NCBI GenBank assembly: GCA_041890495.1
Contig: CP169086.1
Coordinates: forward strand, 4,340,001 to 4,404,000
Reading direction: 5' to 3'
Length of the DNA: 64,000 nt
Source of the DNA: Escherichia boydii
GTDB taxonomy: Bacteria; Pseudomonadota; Gammaproteobacteria; Enterobacterales; Enterobacteriaceae
Within the stretch, counting starts at the first letter, position 1; each line of letters starts with the position of its first letter. The translations under genes were made by a program, and so were the position numbers. Under the pieces are notes generated by a model. The model did no database searches. It was not told where the DNA came from and worked only from the letters and a program-made list of their open reading frames with translations. Shown piece after piece: positions 46,669-57,719 of the stretch.

Positions 46669-48156
46669 ATGCAATACATCAAGATCCATGCGCTGGATAA
46701 CGTCGCGGTCGCTTTAGCGGATTTGGCTGAAGGCACAGAAGTCAGTGTCGATAACCAAACTGTTAGGCTGCGCCAGGATGTTGCTCGTGGACATAAATTT
46801 GCGTTAACGAATATCGCAAAAGGGGCCAACGTCATCAAATATGGCCTGCCGATTGGTTATGCATTGGCGGATATTGCGGCGGGGGAACACGTTCACGCCC
46901 ACAATACGCGCACGAATCTGAGCGATCTGGATCAGTATCGCTATCAACCTGATTTTCAGGATCTGCCTGCGCAAGCGGCAGATCGTGAAGTGCAGATCTA
47001 TCGTCGCGCTAACGGCGATGTCGGAGTGCGTAATGAGCTGTGGATCCTGCCAACCGTGGGCTGTGTCAACGGCATCGCGCGGCAGATCCAAAATCGTTTC
47101 CTGAAAGAGACCAACAACGCCGAAGGTACTGACGGCGTGTTCCTCTTCAGCCACACCTACGGCTGCTCACAGCTGGGCGACGATCACATCAATACCCGCA
47201 CCATGCTGCAAAACATGGTGCGCCACCCGAACGCGGGCGCAGTGCTGGTGATTGGTCTGGGCTGTGAAAACAACCAGGTTGCCGCATTCCGTGAAACGCT
47301 TGGCGATATCGATCCTGAACGCGTTCATTTCATGATCTGCCAACAGCAGGATGATGAGATCGAAGCCGGAATCGAGCATTTGCATCAGCTGTATAACGTG
47401 ATGCGCAATGATAAACGCGAGCCAGGCAAACTCAGCGAACTGAAGTTTGGTCTGGAGTGCGGTGGTTCTGACGGTCTTTCTGGTATTACTGCTAACCCGA
47501 TGCTGGGGCGTTTCTCTGACTACGTGATTGCTAACGGCGGTACTACCGTACTGACCGAAGTGCCGGAGATGTTTGGCGCAGAGCAGTTGCTGATGGACCA
47601 TTGCCGCGACGAAGCAACGTTTGAAAAACTGGTCACCATGGTCAACGACTTCAAACAGTACTTTATTGCCCATGATCAGCCGATCTATGAAAACCCATCG
47701 CCGGGGAACAAAGCGGGCGGTATCACCACGCTGGAAGACAAATCACTTGGCTGTACCCAGAAAGCGGGTTCCAGCGTCGTGGTTGACGTGCTGCGTTACG
47801 GCGAGCGTCTGAAAACGCCAGGGCTGAACTTGTTAAGTGCGCCGGGTAACGATGCCGTAGCGACCAGCGCCCTGGCGGGTGCGGGCTGCCATATGGTGCT
47901 GTTCAGTACTGGTCGTGGCACGCCATACGGCGGCTTTGTACCGACGGTGAAAATCGCTACCAACAGTGAACTGGCGGCGAAGAAAAAACACTGGATCGAC
48001 TTTGACGCGGGTCAGCTGATCCACGGCAAAGCGATGCCGCAGTTGCTGGAAGAATTTATCGACACCATCGTTGAGTTTGCCAACGGTAAACAAACCTGCA
48101 ACGAGCGTAACGACTTCCGCGAACTGGCGATCTTCAAAAGCGGCGTAACGCTTTGA
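46669..48156 (+). CDS. uxaA: UxaA, altronate dehydratase
   Basis: Fe(II)-dependent dehydratase of 495 residues that converts altronate to 2-keto-3-deoxygluconate. An N-terminal SAF domain (about 10-85) is followed by the UxaA/GarD catalytic region (FSHTYGCSQLGDD, GLGCENNQ, ECGGSDGLSG). It is a paralogue of garD at 23-25 kb. It is in an operon with uxaC and reads as E. coli. The E. coli-like block ends at its stop codon. uxaB is not expected here. Confidence 0.95.
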   Translation: MQYIKIHALDNVAVALADLAEGTEVSVDNQTVRLRQDVARGHKFALTNIAKGANVIKYGLPIGYALADIAAGEHVHAHNTRTNLSDLDQYRYQPDFQDLPAQAADREVQIYRRANGDVGVRNELWILPTVGCVNGIARQIQNRFLKETNNAEGTDGVFLFSHTYGCSQLGDDHINTRTMLQNMVRHPNAGAVLVIGLGCENNQVAAFRETLGDIDPERVHFMICQQQDDEIEAGIEHLHQLYNVMRNDKREPGKLSELKFGLECGGSDGLSGITANPMLGRFSDYVIANGGTTVLTEVPEMFGAEQLLMDHCRDEATFEKLVTMVNDFKQYFIAHDQPIYENPSPGNKAGGITTLEDKSLGCTQKAGSSVVVDVLRYGERLKTPGLNLLSAPGNDAVATSALAGAGCHMVLFSTGRGTPYGGFVPTVKIATNSELAAKKKHWIDFDAGQLIHGKAMPQLLEEFIDTIVEFANGKQTCNERNDFRELAIFKSGVTL

Positions 48157-48170
48157 TCGGTGCGGCCTGA

Positions 48171-48244
48171 TGCCCTCACCCTAACCCTCTCCCACGGGGA
48201 GGGGGTACAAACATTAAAAACGGCAACCTCAGGGTTGCCGTTTT
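48171..48244. repeat. CCCTCACCCT repeat followed by a terminator hairpin
   Basis: A copy CCCTCACCCTAACCCTCTCC with GGGGAGGGGG spans 48171-48206. AAAACGGCAACC (48217-48228) and GGTTGCCGTTTT (48233-48244) then form a 12-base-pair stem, bordered by A and T runs, able to terminate uxaA and sstT from both sides. The layout is the same as at 39.5 kb. Confidence 0.85.
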
Positions 48245-48248
48245 GCTG

Positions 48249-49490
48249 TTAACCTCGCAGGGCGTTCTTCGCTAAACGCGCGTCTTCCGCCTGGCACACG
48301 GCGGCGGTAAACATCACGTCGGTGGAGGAGTTGATCGCGGTTTCGCAGGAGTCCTGCAATACGCCGATGATAAAGCCCACCGCAACCACCTGCATGGCGA
48401 TCTCGTTCGGGATGCCGAACATATTACACGCCAGCGGGATCAGCAGCAGGGAACCGCCCGCCACGCCGGATGCGCCGCAGGCACACAGCGAGGCCACCAC
48501 GCTCAGCAGCAGCGCGGTTGGCAGATCCACCGGAATACCCAGCGTATGCACCGCGGCCAGCGTAAGCACCGTAATGGTGATGGCCGCTCCCGCCATATTG
48601 ACGGTCGCACCCAGCGGAATGGATACGGAGTAGGTATCGCGGTCCAGATTCAGCTTCTCGCACAGGGTCATGTTGACCGGAATATTTGCCGCCGAGCTGC
48701 GGGTGAAGAAGGCGGTCACGCCGCTTTCGCGCAGGCACATCAGCACCAGCGGATACGGGTTACGACGGGTCTGCAGAAATACCAGCAGCGGATTAATCAC
48801 CAGTGCTACGACGGCCATACAGCCAATCAGCACCAGCAGCAGCTGCGCATAGCCCCACAGCGCGCCGAAACCGGTGGTTGCCAGCGTGGATGCCACGAGG
48901 CCAAAAATACCAATCGGCGCAAAGCGGATGACCACCGTCACGATAAACGTGACGGCGTGAGAAAGATCGTTAACCAGGTTTTTGGTCGTGTCGTTGCTGT
49001 GGCGCAGAGCGAAGCCCAGGCCGACGGCCCAAACCAGGATCCCGATGTAGTTCGCGTTAATCAACGCATGGATCGGGTTGGCAACAATGCTCATCAGCAG
49101 GCCGTGCATCACCTCCACAATACCCGCGGGCGGCGTAATGTCGGTAGCGCCAGTGGTCAACTGCAGCGTGGACGGGAAGATAAAGCTAACGACAACCGCC
49201 GTCAGCGCGGCCGAGAACGTCCCCAGCAGATACATCCACAGAATCGGGCGAATATTGGTTTTCTGCCCCTGCTGGTGGTTGGCGATTGAGGCCATAACCA
49301 GCGTCAAAACCAGAACCGGCGCGACCGCTTTCAGCGCGCCGACGAACAGTGTGCCGAGCAGGCCAGTGGCCTCGGCGGCAGGTTTTGAGATCAGTGCCAG
49401 CGCGACGCCGAGCACCAGTCCAACCAGTATTTGCTTAACAAGGCTGCCGCGCGACAGACGCGCAAGCAGGCCCGATGAGGATGTCGTCAT
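48249..49490 (-). CDS. sstT: SstT, Na+-dependent serine/threonine symporter
   Basis: DAACS-family (dicarboxylate/amino acid:cation) symporter of 413 residues. Family landmarks are the S-rich reentrant loop TRSSAANIPVN, the NMAGAAITITVL helix and the GVAGGSLLLIPLA loop. It diverges from K-12 SstT at many positions. ygjV, which lies between sstT and uxaA in K-12, is absent. A CCCTCTCC repeat lies 180 bases upstream. Confidence 0.93.
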   Translation of the reverse strand: MTTSSSGLLARLSRGSLVKQILVGLVLGVALALISKPAAEATGLLGTLFVGALKAVAPVLVLTLVMASIANHQQGQKTNIRPILWMYLLGTFSAALTAVVVSFIFPSTLQLTTGATDITPPAGIVEVMHGLLMSIVANPIHALINANYIGILVWAVGLGFALRHSNDTTKNLVNDLSHAVTFIVTVVIRFAPIGIFGLVASTLATTGFGALWGYAQLLLVLIGCMAVVALVINPLLVFLQTRRNPYPLVLMCLRESGVTAFFTRSSAANIPVNMTLCEKLNLDRDTYSVSIPLGATVNMAGAAITITVLTLAAVHTLGIPVDLPTALLLSVVASLCACGASGVAGGSLLLIPLACNMFGIPNEIAMQVVAVGFIIGVLQDSCETAINSSTDVMFTAAVCQAEDARLAKNALRG

Positions 49491-49670
49491 GAGCGTTCCT
49501 TAAGTGAAATTGCGTTCCATCCCGGATGTGCTCTTAGTCACATTTATGTCCGGATGTAAGTAAATGTTTGCATGGTCGAGTATAGGGAAAGCGTCTGCGG
49601 AGGGAAGCGTAAAATGCTGGATTTTACGTGTTGCATCATATTTTTTAACTACTGCGTTACAAAAGTGTGT

Positions 49671-49709
49671 TCACCCTCTCCCTGTGGGAGAGGGCCGGGG
49701 TGAGGGCAT
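49671..49709. repeat. CCCTCTCC palindromic repeat downstream of alx
   Basis: CCCTCTCCCTGTGGGAGAGGG hairpin with an attached GGGGTGAGGG tail. It is the fifth copy, 19 bases after the alx stop, in the gap between alx and the sstT promoter. Confidence 0.75.
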
Positions 49710-49727
49710 CAGCCCGCACCGAACGTT

Positions 49728-50696
49728 TTACTCCACCTGCTGCTTCTTATCGTGCTGGCGGTTAACCCAGGCGTTGATAATAAACGTCATCACCAGAATG
49801 CCAAACACCACGCCCAGCGAGACGGCGATTGGAATATGGTAGAAGTCGACAATCAGCATCTTGATACCGATAAACACCAGAATCACCGCCAGGCCATATT
49901 TGAGCATCGAGAAACGCTCTGCTACGCCCGCCAGCAGGAAATACATCGCACGCAGGCCGAGGATCGCAAACAGGTTTGAGGTCAGCACAATGAACGGGTC
50001 AGTGGTCACGGCGAAGATAGCCGGAATGCTATCCACGGCGAAAATCACGTCGCTCAATTCCACCAGAATCAGTACCAGCATCAGCGGTGTGGCGTACAGC
50101 AATCCATTCTTACGCACAAAGAAATGCTCGTTGTCGATGGTGTCGGTCATGCGCAAATGACCGCGTAGCCAGCGCACCAGCGGCTTGTCGCCAATGCCTG
50201 ATTCATCTTCATGGGCGAGCGCCATCTTCACGCCGGTAAACAGCAGGAAGGCACCGAAGATATACAGGATCCAGTCGAACTGCGAAATTAGCCAGCTGCC
50301 AGTGAAGATCATGATGGTACGCAGAACAATCGCCCCGAGCACGCCATACACCAGCACGCGGCGTTGTAATGCCGCCGGAACAGAGAAATAGCTGAACAAC
50401 ATCAGCCAGACAAAGACGTTATCGACCGCCAGCGATTTCTCAATCAGATAACCTGTGAGAAAGGCCAGTGCCTGTGGATCGGCAACGGCGCGACCTTCGG
50501 TTTGCACCAGATACCACCAGAAAGCGGCGTTAAACAGTAACGACAGCGTCACCCAGACCAGCGACCAGGCCGCAGCCTGTTTCATGGTCATGGCATGTGC
50601 CCCACGACGCCCCTGCAACAACAGGTCGATAGCCAGCATAATGGCGACAACAACAGCGAATCCGCCCCATAGCAACGGCGTGCCGACAGTATTCAT
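49728..50696 (-). CDS. alx: Alx, TerC-family manganese exporter
   Basis: Membrane protein of 322 residues with about nine hydrophobic segments; TerC signatures are EKSLAVDNVFVW (about 86-97) and ELSDVIFAVDSIPAIFAVT (about 215-233), with the conserved acidic residues needed for metal transport. It is induced by alkaline pH and manganese in E. coli through its leader RNA. It reads as E. coli except for the last few residues, so a block switch is near 49.77 kb. The leader is intact upstream. Confidence 0.94.
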   Translation of the reverse strand: MNTVGTPLLWGGFAVVVAIMLAIDLLLQGRRGAHAMTMKQAAAWSLVWVTLSLLFNAAFWWYLVQTEGRAVADPQALAFLTGYLIEKSLAVDNVFVWLMLFSYFSVPAALQRRVLVYGVLGAIVLRTIMIFTGSWLISQFDWILYIFGAFLLFTGVKMALAHEDESGIGDKPLVRWLRGHLRMTDTIDNEHFFVRKNGLLYATPLMLVLILVELSDVIFAVDSIPAIFAVTTDPFIVLTSNLFAILGLRAMYFLLAGVAERFSMLKYGLAVILVFIGIKMLIVDFYHIPIAVSLGVVFGILVMTFIINAWVNRQHDKKQQVE

Positions 50697-50699
50697 AGA

Positions 50700-50905
50700 A
50701 GTTCCTTACACATAAAAAAACGGCCAACGTCGGAAGACGTCAGCCGCTGCTTTTTATGCATAGACCTCGCCTTCCGGCAAGGTCTCACTTACAACAAAAA
50801 AGGAATACGTCTGCGTATTCCTTTCGGGTTGCCCGGTGACCGGATGTGGTTTTTCACACATCGTAATGACGATCGACCGGCAATGAAGTTACTCCCCTTT
50901 GCAGG
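50700..50905 (-). ncRNA. yybP-ykoY manganese riboswitch / PRE leader of alx (SraF)
   Basis: On the minus strand the conserved GCAAAGGGGAGTA box starts the element near 50902. A GGTCACCGGGCAACCCGAAAGG segment with the second conserved loop lies near 50815-50845. GGAATACGCAGACGTATTCC then forms a hairpin, and a CGGCTGACGTC...GACGTTGGCCG terminator-like stem with a T-run lies before the alx ribosome site. This is the known alx pH/Mn-responsive leader. Confidence 0.88.
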
Positions 50906-50978
50906 TAACAAAGTATGACAGACCATTCAGCCAGTCAATGGTCTGTTACATACCTTTTACACTGTTTTACTTTGGCAA

Positions 50979-51965
50979 TTATAGTTTTACGCTATCTGCC
51001 GGAAAAATCACCCCAGTCTGGCGGCGGATCTCGGTCAGCAGTTTGGCGGTGATGCGACTGACCGCCAGCCCTGGATGATCCACCAGATGCTCATCCACCA
51101 GGGTAGCGAACAGCTCTGCTTCGTAGAGCATGGTATTAATATGCTGCGGCTGGGTGAGATCCTGCATCTGGCTGCCACGCGGCACGAAGCACACTTTCTG
51201 GCATTCAGACAGTTTTTCAATCACCAGCGATCCCGCTTCGCCCTGAATCTCGCTTGCCAGGACAGAATCACTGACCTTTGAGTGCTGCAAGGTGACGCTG
51301 AAATCACCGTAATCCATCACCACCACGCCGTGGGCGTCAACGCCGTTTGCCAGCAAACTCGCCGTTGCCTGCACGCTTTTCGGCTCACCAAATAACGCCA
51401 CCGCCGACGCCAGGCAGTAAAAGCCGATATCCATAATTGAACCGTTAGAGAATGCCGGATTAAAGGTGTTGGGATTCTCACCGTCCAGGTAACGTTGATA
51501 CCGCGAGGAATACTGGCAATAGTTGAAAAAGACTTTACGCAGTTTGCCGACTTTCGGCAGCGCCTGGCGCAACAAATGAAAGTTCGGCAGGCAGGCGGTT
51601 TTAAATGCCTCAAACAGCACCACCTGATTTTCGCGCGCACAGGCAATGGCGGCATCCACTTCCGCCAGATTCGACGCCAGTGGTTTCTCGCAAATCACAT
51701 GAATTTTATGGCTAAGGAAAAGTTGTGTCTGGGAAAAGTGCAGGGCATTTGGGCTGGCAATATACACCGCGTCAATGGCATCGCTTTCTGCCATCGCTTC
51801 CAGCGAGGTAAACAGATGCTCGACAGAAAAATCATTGGCGAAGTGCTGGGCCTGCTCAAGGCTGCGGGAATAAACGGCGGTTAACTTGTATTTACCGCTC
51901 TCATGGGCGGCCTCGACGAACTGGCGAGTGATCCAGTTCGTACCAATCACAGCGAAACGTATCAT
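50979..51965 (-). CDS. ygjR: YgjR, Gfo/Idh/MocA-family oxidoreductase
   Basis: NAD(P)-dependent oxidoreductase of 328 residues. The N-terminal Rossmann segment is FAVIGTNWITRQF (about 4-16), then IASPNALHF and the family signature CEKPLASN with the active-site lysine near 95. A C-terminal alpha/beta domain follows. The substrate is unknown. It reads as E. coli. It ends 73 bases before the alx leader start. Confidence 0.9.
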   Translation of the reverse strand: MIRFAVIGTNWITRQFVEAAHESGKYKLTAVYSRSLEQAQHFANDFSVEHLFTSLEAMAESDAIDAVYIASPNALHFSQTQLFLSHKIHVICEKPLASNLAEVDAAIACARENQVVLFEAFKTACLPNFHLLRQALPKVGKLRKVFFNYCQYSSRYQRYLDGENPNTFNPAFSNGSIMDIGFYCLASAVALFGEPKSVQATASLLANGVDAHGVVVMDYGDFSVTLQHSKVSDSVLASEIQGEAGSLVIEKLSECQKVCFVPRGSQMQDLTQPQHINTMLYEAELFATLVDEHLVDHPGLAVSRITAKLLTEIRRQTGVIFPADSVKL

Positions 51966-52035
51966 AAACGTTTACGTACTCCGTAGCGGGGAACCTTTAG
52001 CCACTGTAGCACGTCATCATGACAATTCGCGTGCG

Positions 52036-52539
52036 CTATTCCGCATTACCTTTTAACGACAAATGCGTTAGCCACAGCCGGGTGTCGAACTCAAGCTGGT
52101 GGTACTGCGGCTCCATATGGCAGCACAATTGATAGAACGCTTTGTTATGCTCTTTCTCCTTCAGGTGCGCCAACTCGTGCACCACGATCATGCGCAAAAA
52201 CGGTTCCGGCGCGTTGCGAAACACGGTAGCGACGCGGATCTCCGCCTTTGCTTTCAGCTTGCCGCCCTGCACACGCGAAACAGCGGTATGTAACCCGAGC
52301 GCGTTTTTCAGCACATGGATCTTATTGTCATACATCACTTTATTGATCGGCGGGGCATTACGCAGAAACTGATTTTTCAGATCCTGAGTATATTGCCACA
52401 GCGCTTTATCGGTGGCGTAGTCGTGTGTTCCCGGATAACGTTTTGCCAGCACATCGCCCAGACGCTGTTCGTTAATCAGCGTTCGCACCTGGGAAAGTAG
52501 CTGCTCGGGATAACCCTGAAGATAAGTAAGATTGCTCAT
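52036..52539 (-). CDS. ygjP: YgjP, DUF45 metal-dependent UTP pyrophosphatase-type protein
   Basis: DUF45 protein of 167 residues with a zincin-like motif V-V-H-E-L-A-H-L-K-E-K-E-H-N near residues 120-133. E. coli YgjP has been reported as a UTP pyrophosphatase. ATG at 52539 (MSNLTYLQGY) is chosen; the upstream extension lacks conservation. It is divergent from rlmG with an 84-base gap. It reads as E. coli. Confidence 0.88.
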   Translation of the reverse strand: MSNLTYLQGYPEQLLSQVRTLINEQRLGDVLAKRYPGTHDYATDKALWQYTQDLKNQFLRNAPPINKVMYDNKIHVLKNALGLHTAVSRVQGGKLKAKAEIRVATVFRNAPEPFLRMIVVHELAHLKEKEHNKAFYQLCCHMEPQYHQLEFDTRLWLTHLSLKGNAE

Positions 52540-52623
52540 AACCGCCCACGAAAAAGAGAAAAAGGGTATACTCACGCACCCTTTTCAGGGGCAACGTCGA
52601 AATTTTATCATTCAGGAGGGCCG

Positions 52624-53760
52624 ATGAGCCACTTAGACAACGGTTTCCGTTCACTGACACTACAACGTTTTCCGGCGACGGATGACGTTAACCCACTACA
52701 GGCGTGGGAAGCGGCGGATGAATATTTGCTGCAACAGTTGGACGACACAGAAATCCGCGGCCCGGTGTTGATCCTGAATGATGCCTTTGGTGCGTTAAGT
52801 TGTGCGCTGGCGGAACATAAGCCATACAGCATTGGCGACTCATACATCAGCGAACTGGCGACGCGCGAGAATTTACGCCTCAACGGGATTGATGAGTCGA
52901 GCGTGAAGTTTCTCGACAGCACCGCCGACTACCCGCAACAGCCGGGGGTGGTGCTGATCAAAGTGCCGAAAACACTGGCATTGCTGGAACAACAACTGCG
53001 TGCGCTGCGCAAAGTGGTCACGTCGGATACACGTATTATTGCCGGTGCCAAAGCCCGTGACATTCACACTTCCACGCTGGAACTGTTCGAAAAAGTGCTC
53101 GGCCCAACCACCACCACGCTGGCATGGAAAAAAGCGCGCCTGATTAATTGCACTTTCAATGAACCGCAGCTGGCCGATGCGCCGCAGACCGTTAGCTGGA
53201 AGCTGGAAGGTACTGACTGGACTATCCACAACCATGCGAATGTCTTCTCCCGCACCGGGCTTGATATCGGCGCGCGCTTCTTTATGCAACATCTGCCAGA
53301 GAATCTCGAAGGGGAGATTGTCGATCTCGGTTGCGGTAATGGCGTTATTGGTCTGACGCTGCTTGATAAAAACCCGCAGGCGAAAGTGGTGTTTGTCGAT
53401 GAATCGCCGATGGCGGTTGCTTCCAGCCGTTTGAACGTTGAAACCAACATGCCAGAGGCGTTGGATCGCTGCGAGTTTATGATCAACAACGCGCTCTCCG
53501 GCGTGGAGCCTTTCCGCTTTAATGCTGTGCTCTGCAACCCGCCGTTTCACCAACAACATGCGCTGACCGATAACGTCGCCTGGGAGATGTTCCACCACGC
53601 CCGCCGCTGCCTGAAAATCAACGGCGAGCTGTATATCGTTGCCAACCGTCACCTGGATTACTTCCATAAACTGAAGAAGATTTTCGGCAACTGCACCACT
53701 ATTGCGACGAATAATAAATTTGTGGTACTGAAAGCGGTGAAGCTGGGACGTCGTCGGTAA
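52624..53760 (+). CDS. rlmG: RlmG, 23S rRNA (guanine-1835 N2) methyltransferase
   Basis: SAM-dependent methyltransferase of 378 residues. The SAM motif VDLGCGNGVIGL (about 233-244) and the catalytic N-P-P-F tetrapeptide (about 302-305, in LCNPPFHQ) are present; the N-terminal half is a degenerate methyltransferase fold for RNA binding. A GGAGGG ribosome site precedes the ATG. It is intact and reads as E. coli. The E. coli-like block ends just after it. Confidence 0.95.
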   Translation: MSHLDNGFRSLTLQRFPATDDVNPLQAWEAADEYLLQQLDDTEIRGPVLILNDAFGALSCALAEHKPYSIGDSYISELATRENLRLNGIDESSVKFLDSTADYPQQPGVVLIKVPKTLALLEQQLRALRKVVTSDTRIIAGAKARDIHTSTLELFEKVLGPTTTTLAWKKARLINCTFNEPQLADAPQTVSWKLEGTDWTIHNHANVFSRTGLDIGARFFMQHLPENLEGEIVDLGCGNGVIGLTLLDKNPQAKVVFVDESPMAVASSRLNVETNMPEALDRCEFMINNALSGVEPFRFNAVLCNPPFHQQHALTDNVAWEMFHHARRCLKINGELYIVANRHLDYFHKLKKIFGNCTTIATNNKFVVLKAVKLGRRR

Positions 53761-53768
53761 GATTGTTT

Positions 53769-53892
53769 TGCCTGGCGGCGCTTCGCTTGCAAAGGCCTAC
53801 CTAGTGTGCGGTCTGATGCCCGGTGGCGCTGCGCTTACCGGGCCTACAACGGCCTCGAACCCGTAGGCCCGGTAAGCGCAGCGCCACCGGGC
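53769..53892. repeat. cluster of REP palindromes of the second type
   Basis: Three units: CCTGGCGGCGCTTCGC near 53771, GCCCGGTGGCGCTGCGC at about 53818, and the inverted GTAGGCCCGGTAAGCGCAGC at about 53863. The last two form a long perfect palindrome. The cluster separates convergent rlmG and fadH and marks the change to divergent sequence. Confidence 0.85.
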
Positions 53893-53898
53893 AATGTT

Positions 53899-55962
<2,064 letters not shown>

Positions 55963-56035
55963 TTACTAATTTAGCCAGCGGCAGCAGAAAGGTAAAAGCG
56001 GGATCGAATGATTGTGATAGATCTCAAAGAACTTC

Positions 56036-56101
56036 CCCGGTGGCGCTGCGCTTACCGGGGCTACAAAACCGTAGGCCGGATAAGCGCAGCGCCATCCGGC
56101 G
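56036..56101. repeat. REP pair between fadH and lsrK
   Basis: Two inverted units: CCCCGGTGGCGCTGCGC with CCGGGG at 56036-56064 and GTAGGCCGGATAAGCGCAGC with CCGGC at 56071-56101. The second ends in a T-run after lsrK on the minus strand, so it may also stop lsrRK transcription. Confidence 0.8.
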
Positions 56102-56105
56102 TTTT

Positions 56106-57686
56106 TTACGGCGCCGCTGCGCGCACCAGCCCCGGAGCCTGCCACATCGACGTCGTCAGCCCGCTGTCCACCAGCCCGAGCTGGTCCGCGTAAACGGCCT
56201 GCCATTTCTGCATCATGCCGTCGTACAGCTCGCGGTGCTGCGGGTTCGGCGTGAACTCTCGGCTCCACTTCACCAGCCGCTCGCCCGTCGAGGCCATATC
56301 GGCAAACAGCCCCGCGCCAGCGCCTGCCGCGATCGCGCAGCCTAGCGCCGTGGCCTCTTTCACTTCCGGCACGCGCACCGGCAGCCCGGTAACGTCGCTT
56401 AAGATTTGACTCCACAGCGCCCCTTTCGAGCCCCCGCCCGCAAAGACCAGACTTTCAAACGTCACGCCGGAGAAGCGTGAAATCTGCGCCAGGTTGCAGG
56501 CCGAGACGATCGCCGCGTTCTCCTCCAGGGCGCGGAACAGCGTCGCTTTATTGCACTTTTCCGGGTCGATGGAGAGGTTAATAAACGACGGCGCGGCGTG
56601 GTACCACTGCTTAAAATGCATGGCGTCGGAGAAGATTGGCATCACCCCGTGGGAGCCCGCCGGCACCCTGCTGGCCATCTCTTCCAGCAGAGAATAGGTG
56701 TCCATCCCCATCCGCTCGGCAATTAGCTTTTCCTCGGCGCAGAAGGCGTCGCGGAACCAGCGCATGGTCAGCCCGGTAAAGAAGCTGATCGACTCCGCCT
56801 GCGCCATGCCGGGAATCACGTGCGGGTTCACGCGGATGTTCATCTCGGGGTCGGTGCGCACCTGCGGCAGGTTGACCACCTGCTGCCAGAAGGTGCCGCC
56901 CAGCACCGCGGTTTGTCCGGCACGAACCACGCCTAGCCCCAGACAGCCCAGCTGCACGTCGCCGCCGCCCATCACCACCGGGGTGCCTTCGCGCAGGCCG
57001 CTCTGCTGTGCGGCCACTCTGGTGATAGCGCCCAGCACGGTGCCGGTCTCTTTCACCGGGGAGAGGATATCGGCGCGCAGCCCGGCCATGTCGAGCAGCG
57101 CCGGACGCCAGTCGCGGGAGAAGAGATCCAGCATGCCGGTGGTGCCCGCGTTAGACGGGTCGACCGCCAGCTCGCCGGAGAGCTTCGCCGCCAGCCAGTC
57201 GCTGATCATGGTGATAGTCGCTGCCCTGCGGTAAATATCCGGACGATGGTGCGCCAGCCACAGCAGGCGCGGCATGGCGCTCAGCGCCAGCGTCTGGCCG
57301 GAGACCTCATACACTTCGGATTCAAAACGGTCGTCGTGGATCTCTTTGAGTTCGGCCACCTCGCGGCTGGCGCGGGCGTCGACGTTGGCGCAGGCCCAGA
57401 TGGCCTCGCCGTTGCGGTCATACAGTACGATCCCTTCGCGCATCGAGCAGCAGGCGACGGACTGAATATCCGCCGCGCTCAGGCGTGCACGCTCCAGCAC
57501 CTTATGAATGCACCGGCAGGCCAGCTGCCAGTTGGTCTCGAGGTCGAACTCCATCGACCCCGGCACGTTCTCCACGCTCAGGTGCTTCCACTCGGCCTGG
57601 CCGACGGCAATCTGGTTGCCCTGTAAATCAAAAATAACGGCGCGAACGCTGCCTGTCCCTGCATCTAACGCTAAAAGGTAACTCAT
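56106..57686 (-). CDS. lsrK: LsrK, autoinducer-2 kinase
   Basis: FGGY-family kinase of 526 residues that phosphorylates AI-2 (DPD) after import. The N-terminal ATP-site segment LALDAGTGSVRAVIFD (about 5-20), the GGGDVQLGCLGLG region (about 246-258) and FAGGGSKGALWSQI (about 421-434) are present. It follows lsrR by 33 bases, the conserved lsrRK pair. It is GC-rich and of the divergent type. Phospho-AI-2 is the inducer of LsrR. Confidence 0.94.
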   Translation of the reverse strand: MSYLLALDAGTGSVRAVIFDLQGNQIAVGQAEWKHLSVENVPGSMEFDLETNWQLACRCIHKVLERARLSAADIQSVACCSMREGIVLYDRNGEAIWACANVDARASREVAELKEIHDDRFESEVYEVSGQTLALSAMPRLLWLAHHRPDIYRRAATITMISDWLAAKLSGELAVDPSNAGTTGMLDLFSRDWRPALLDMAGLRADILSPVKETGTVLGAITRVAAQQSGLREGTPVVMGGGDVQLGCLGLGVVRAGQTAVLGGTFWQQVVNLPQVRTDPEMNIRVNPHVIPGMAQAESISFFTGLTMRWFRDAFCAEEKLIAERMGMDTYSLLEEMASRVPAGSHGVMPIFSDAMHFKQWYHAAPSFINLSIDPEKCNKATLFRALEENAAIVSACNLAQISRFSGVTFESLVFAGGGSKGALWSQILSDVTGLPVRVPEVKEATALGCAIAAGAGAGLFADMASTGERLVKWSREFTPNPQHRELYDGMMQKWQAVYADQLGLVDSGLTTSMWQAPGLVRAAAP

Positions 57687-57719
57687 GAGCTTGCCTCGCT
57701 GTTAGCGCAGGGCGGGCTC

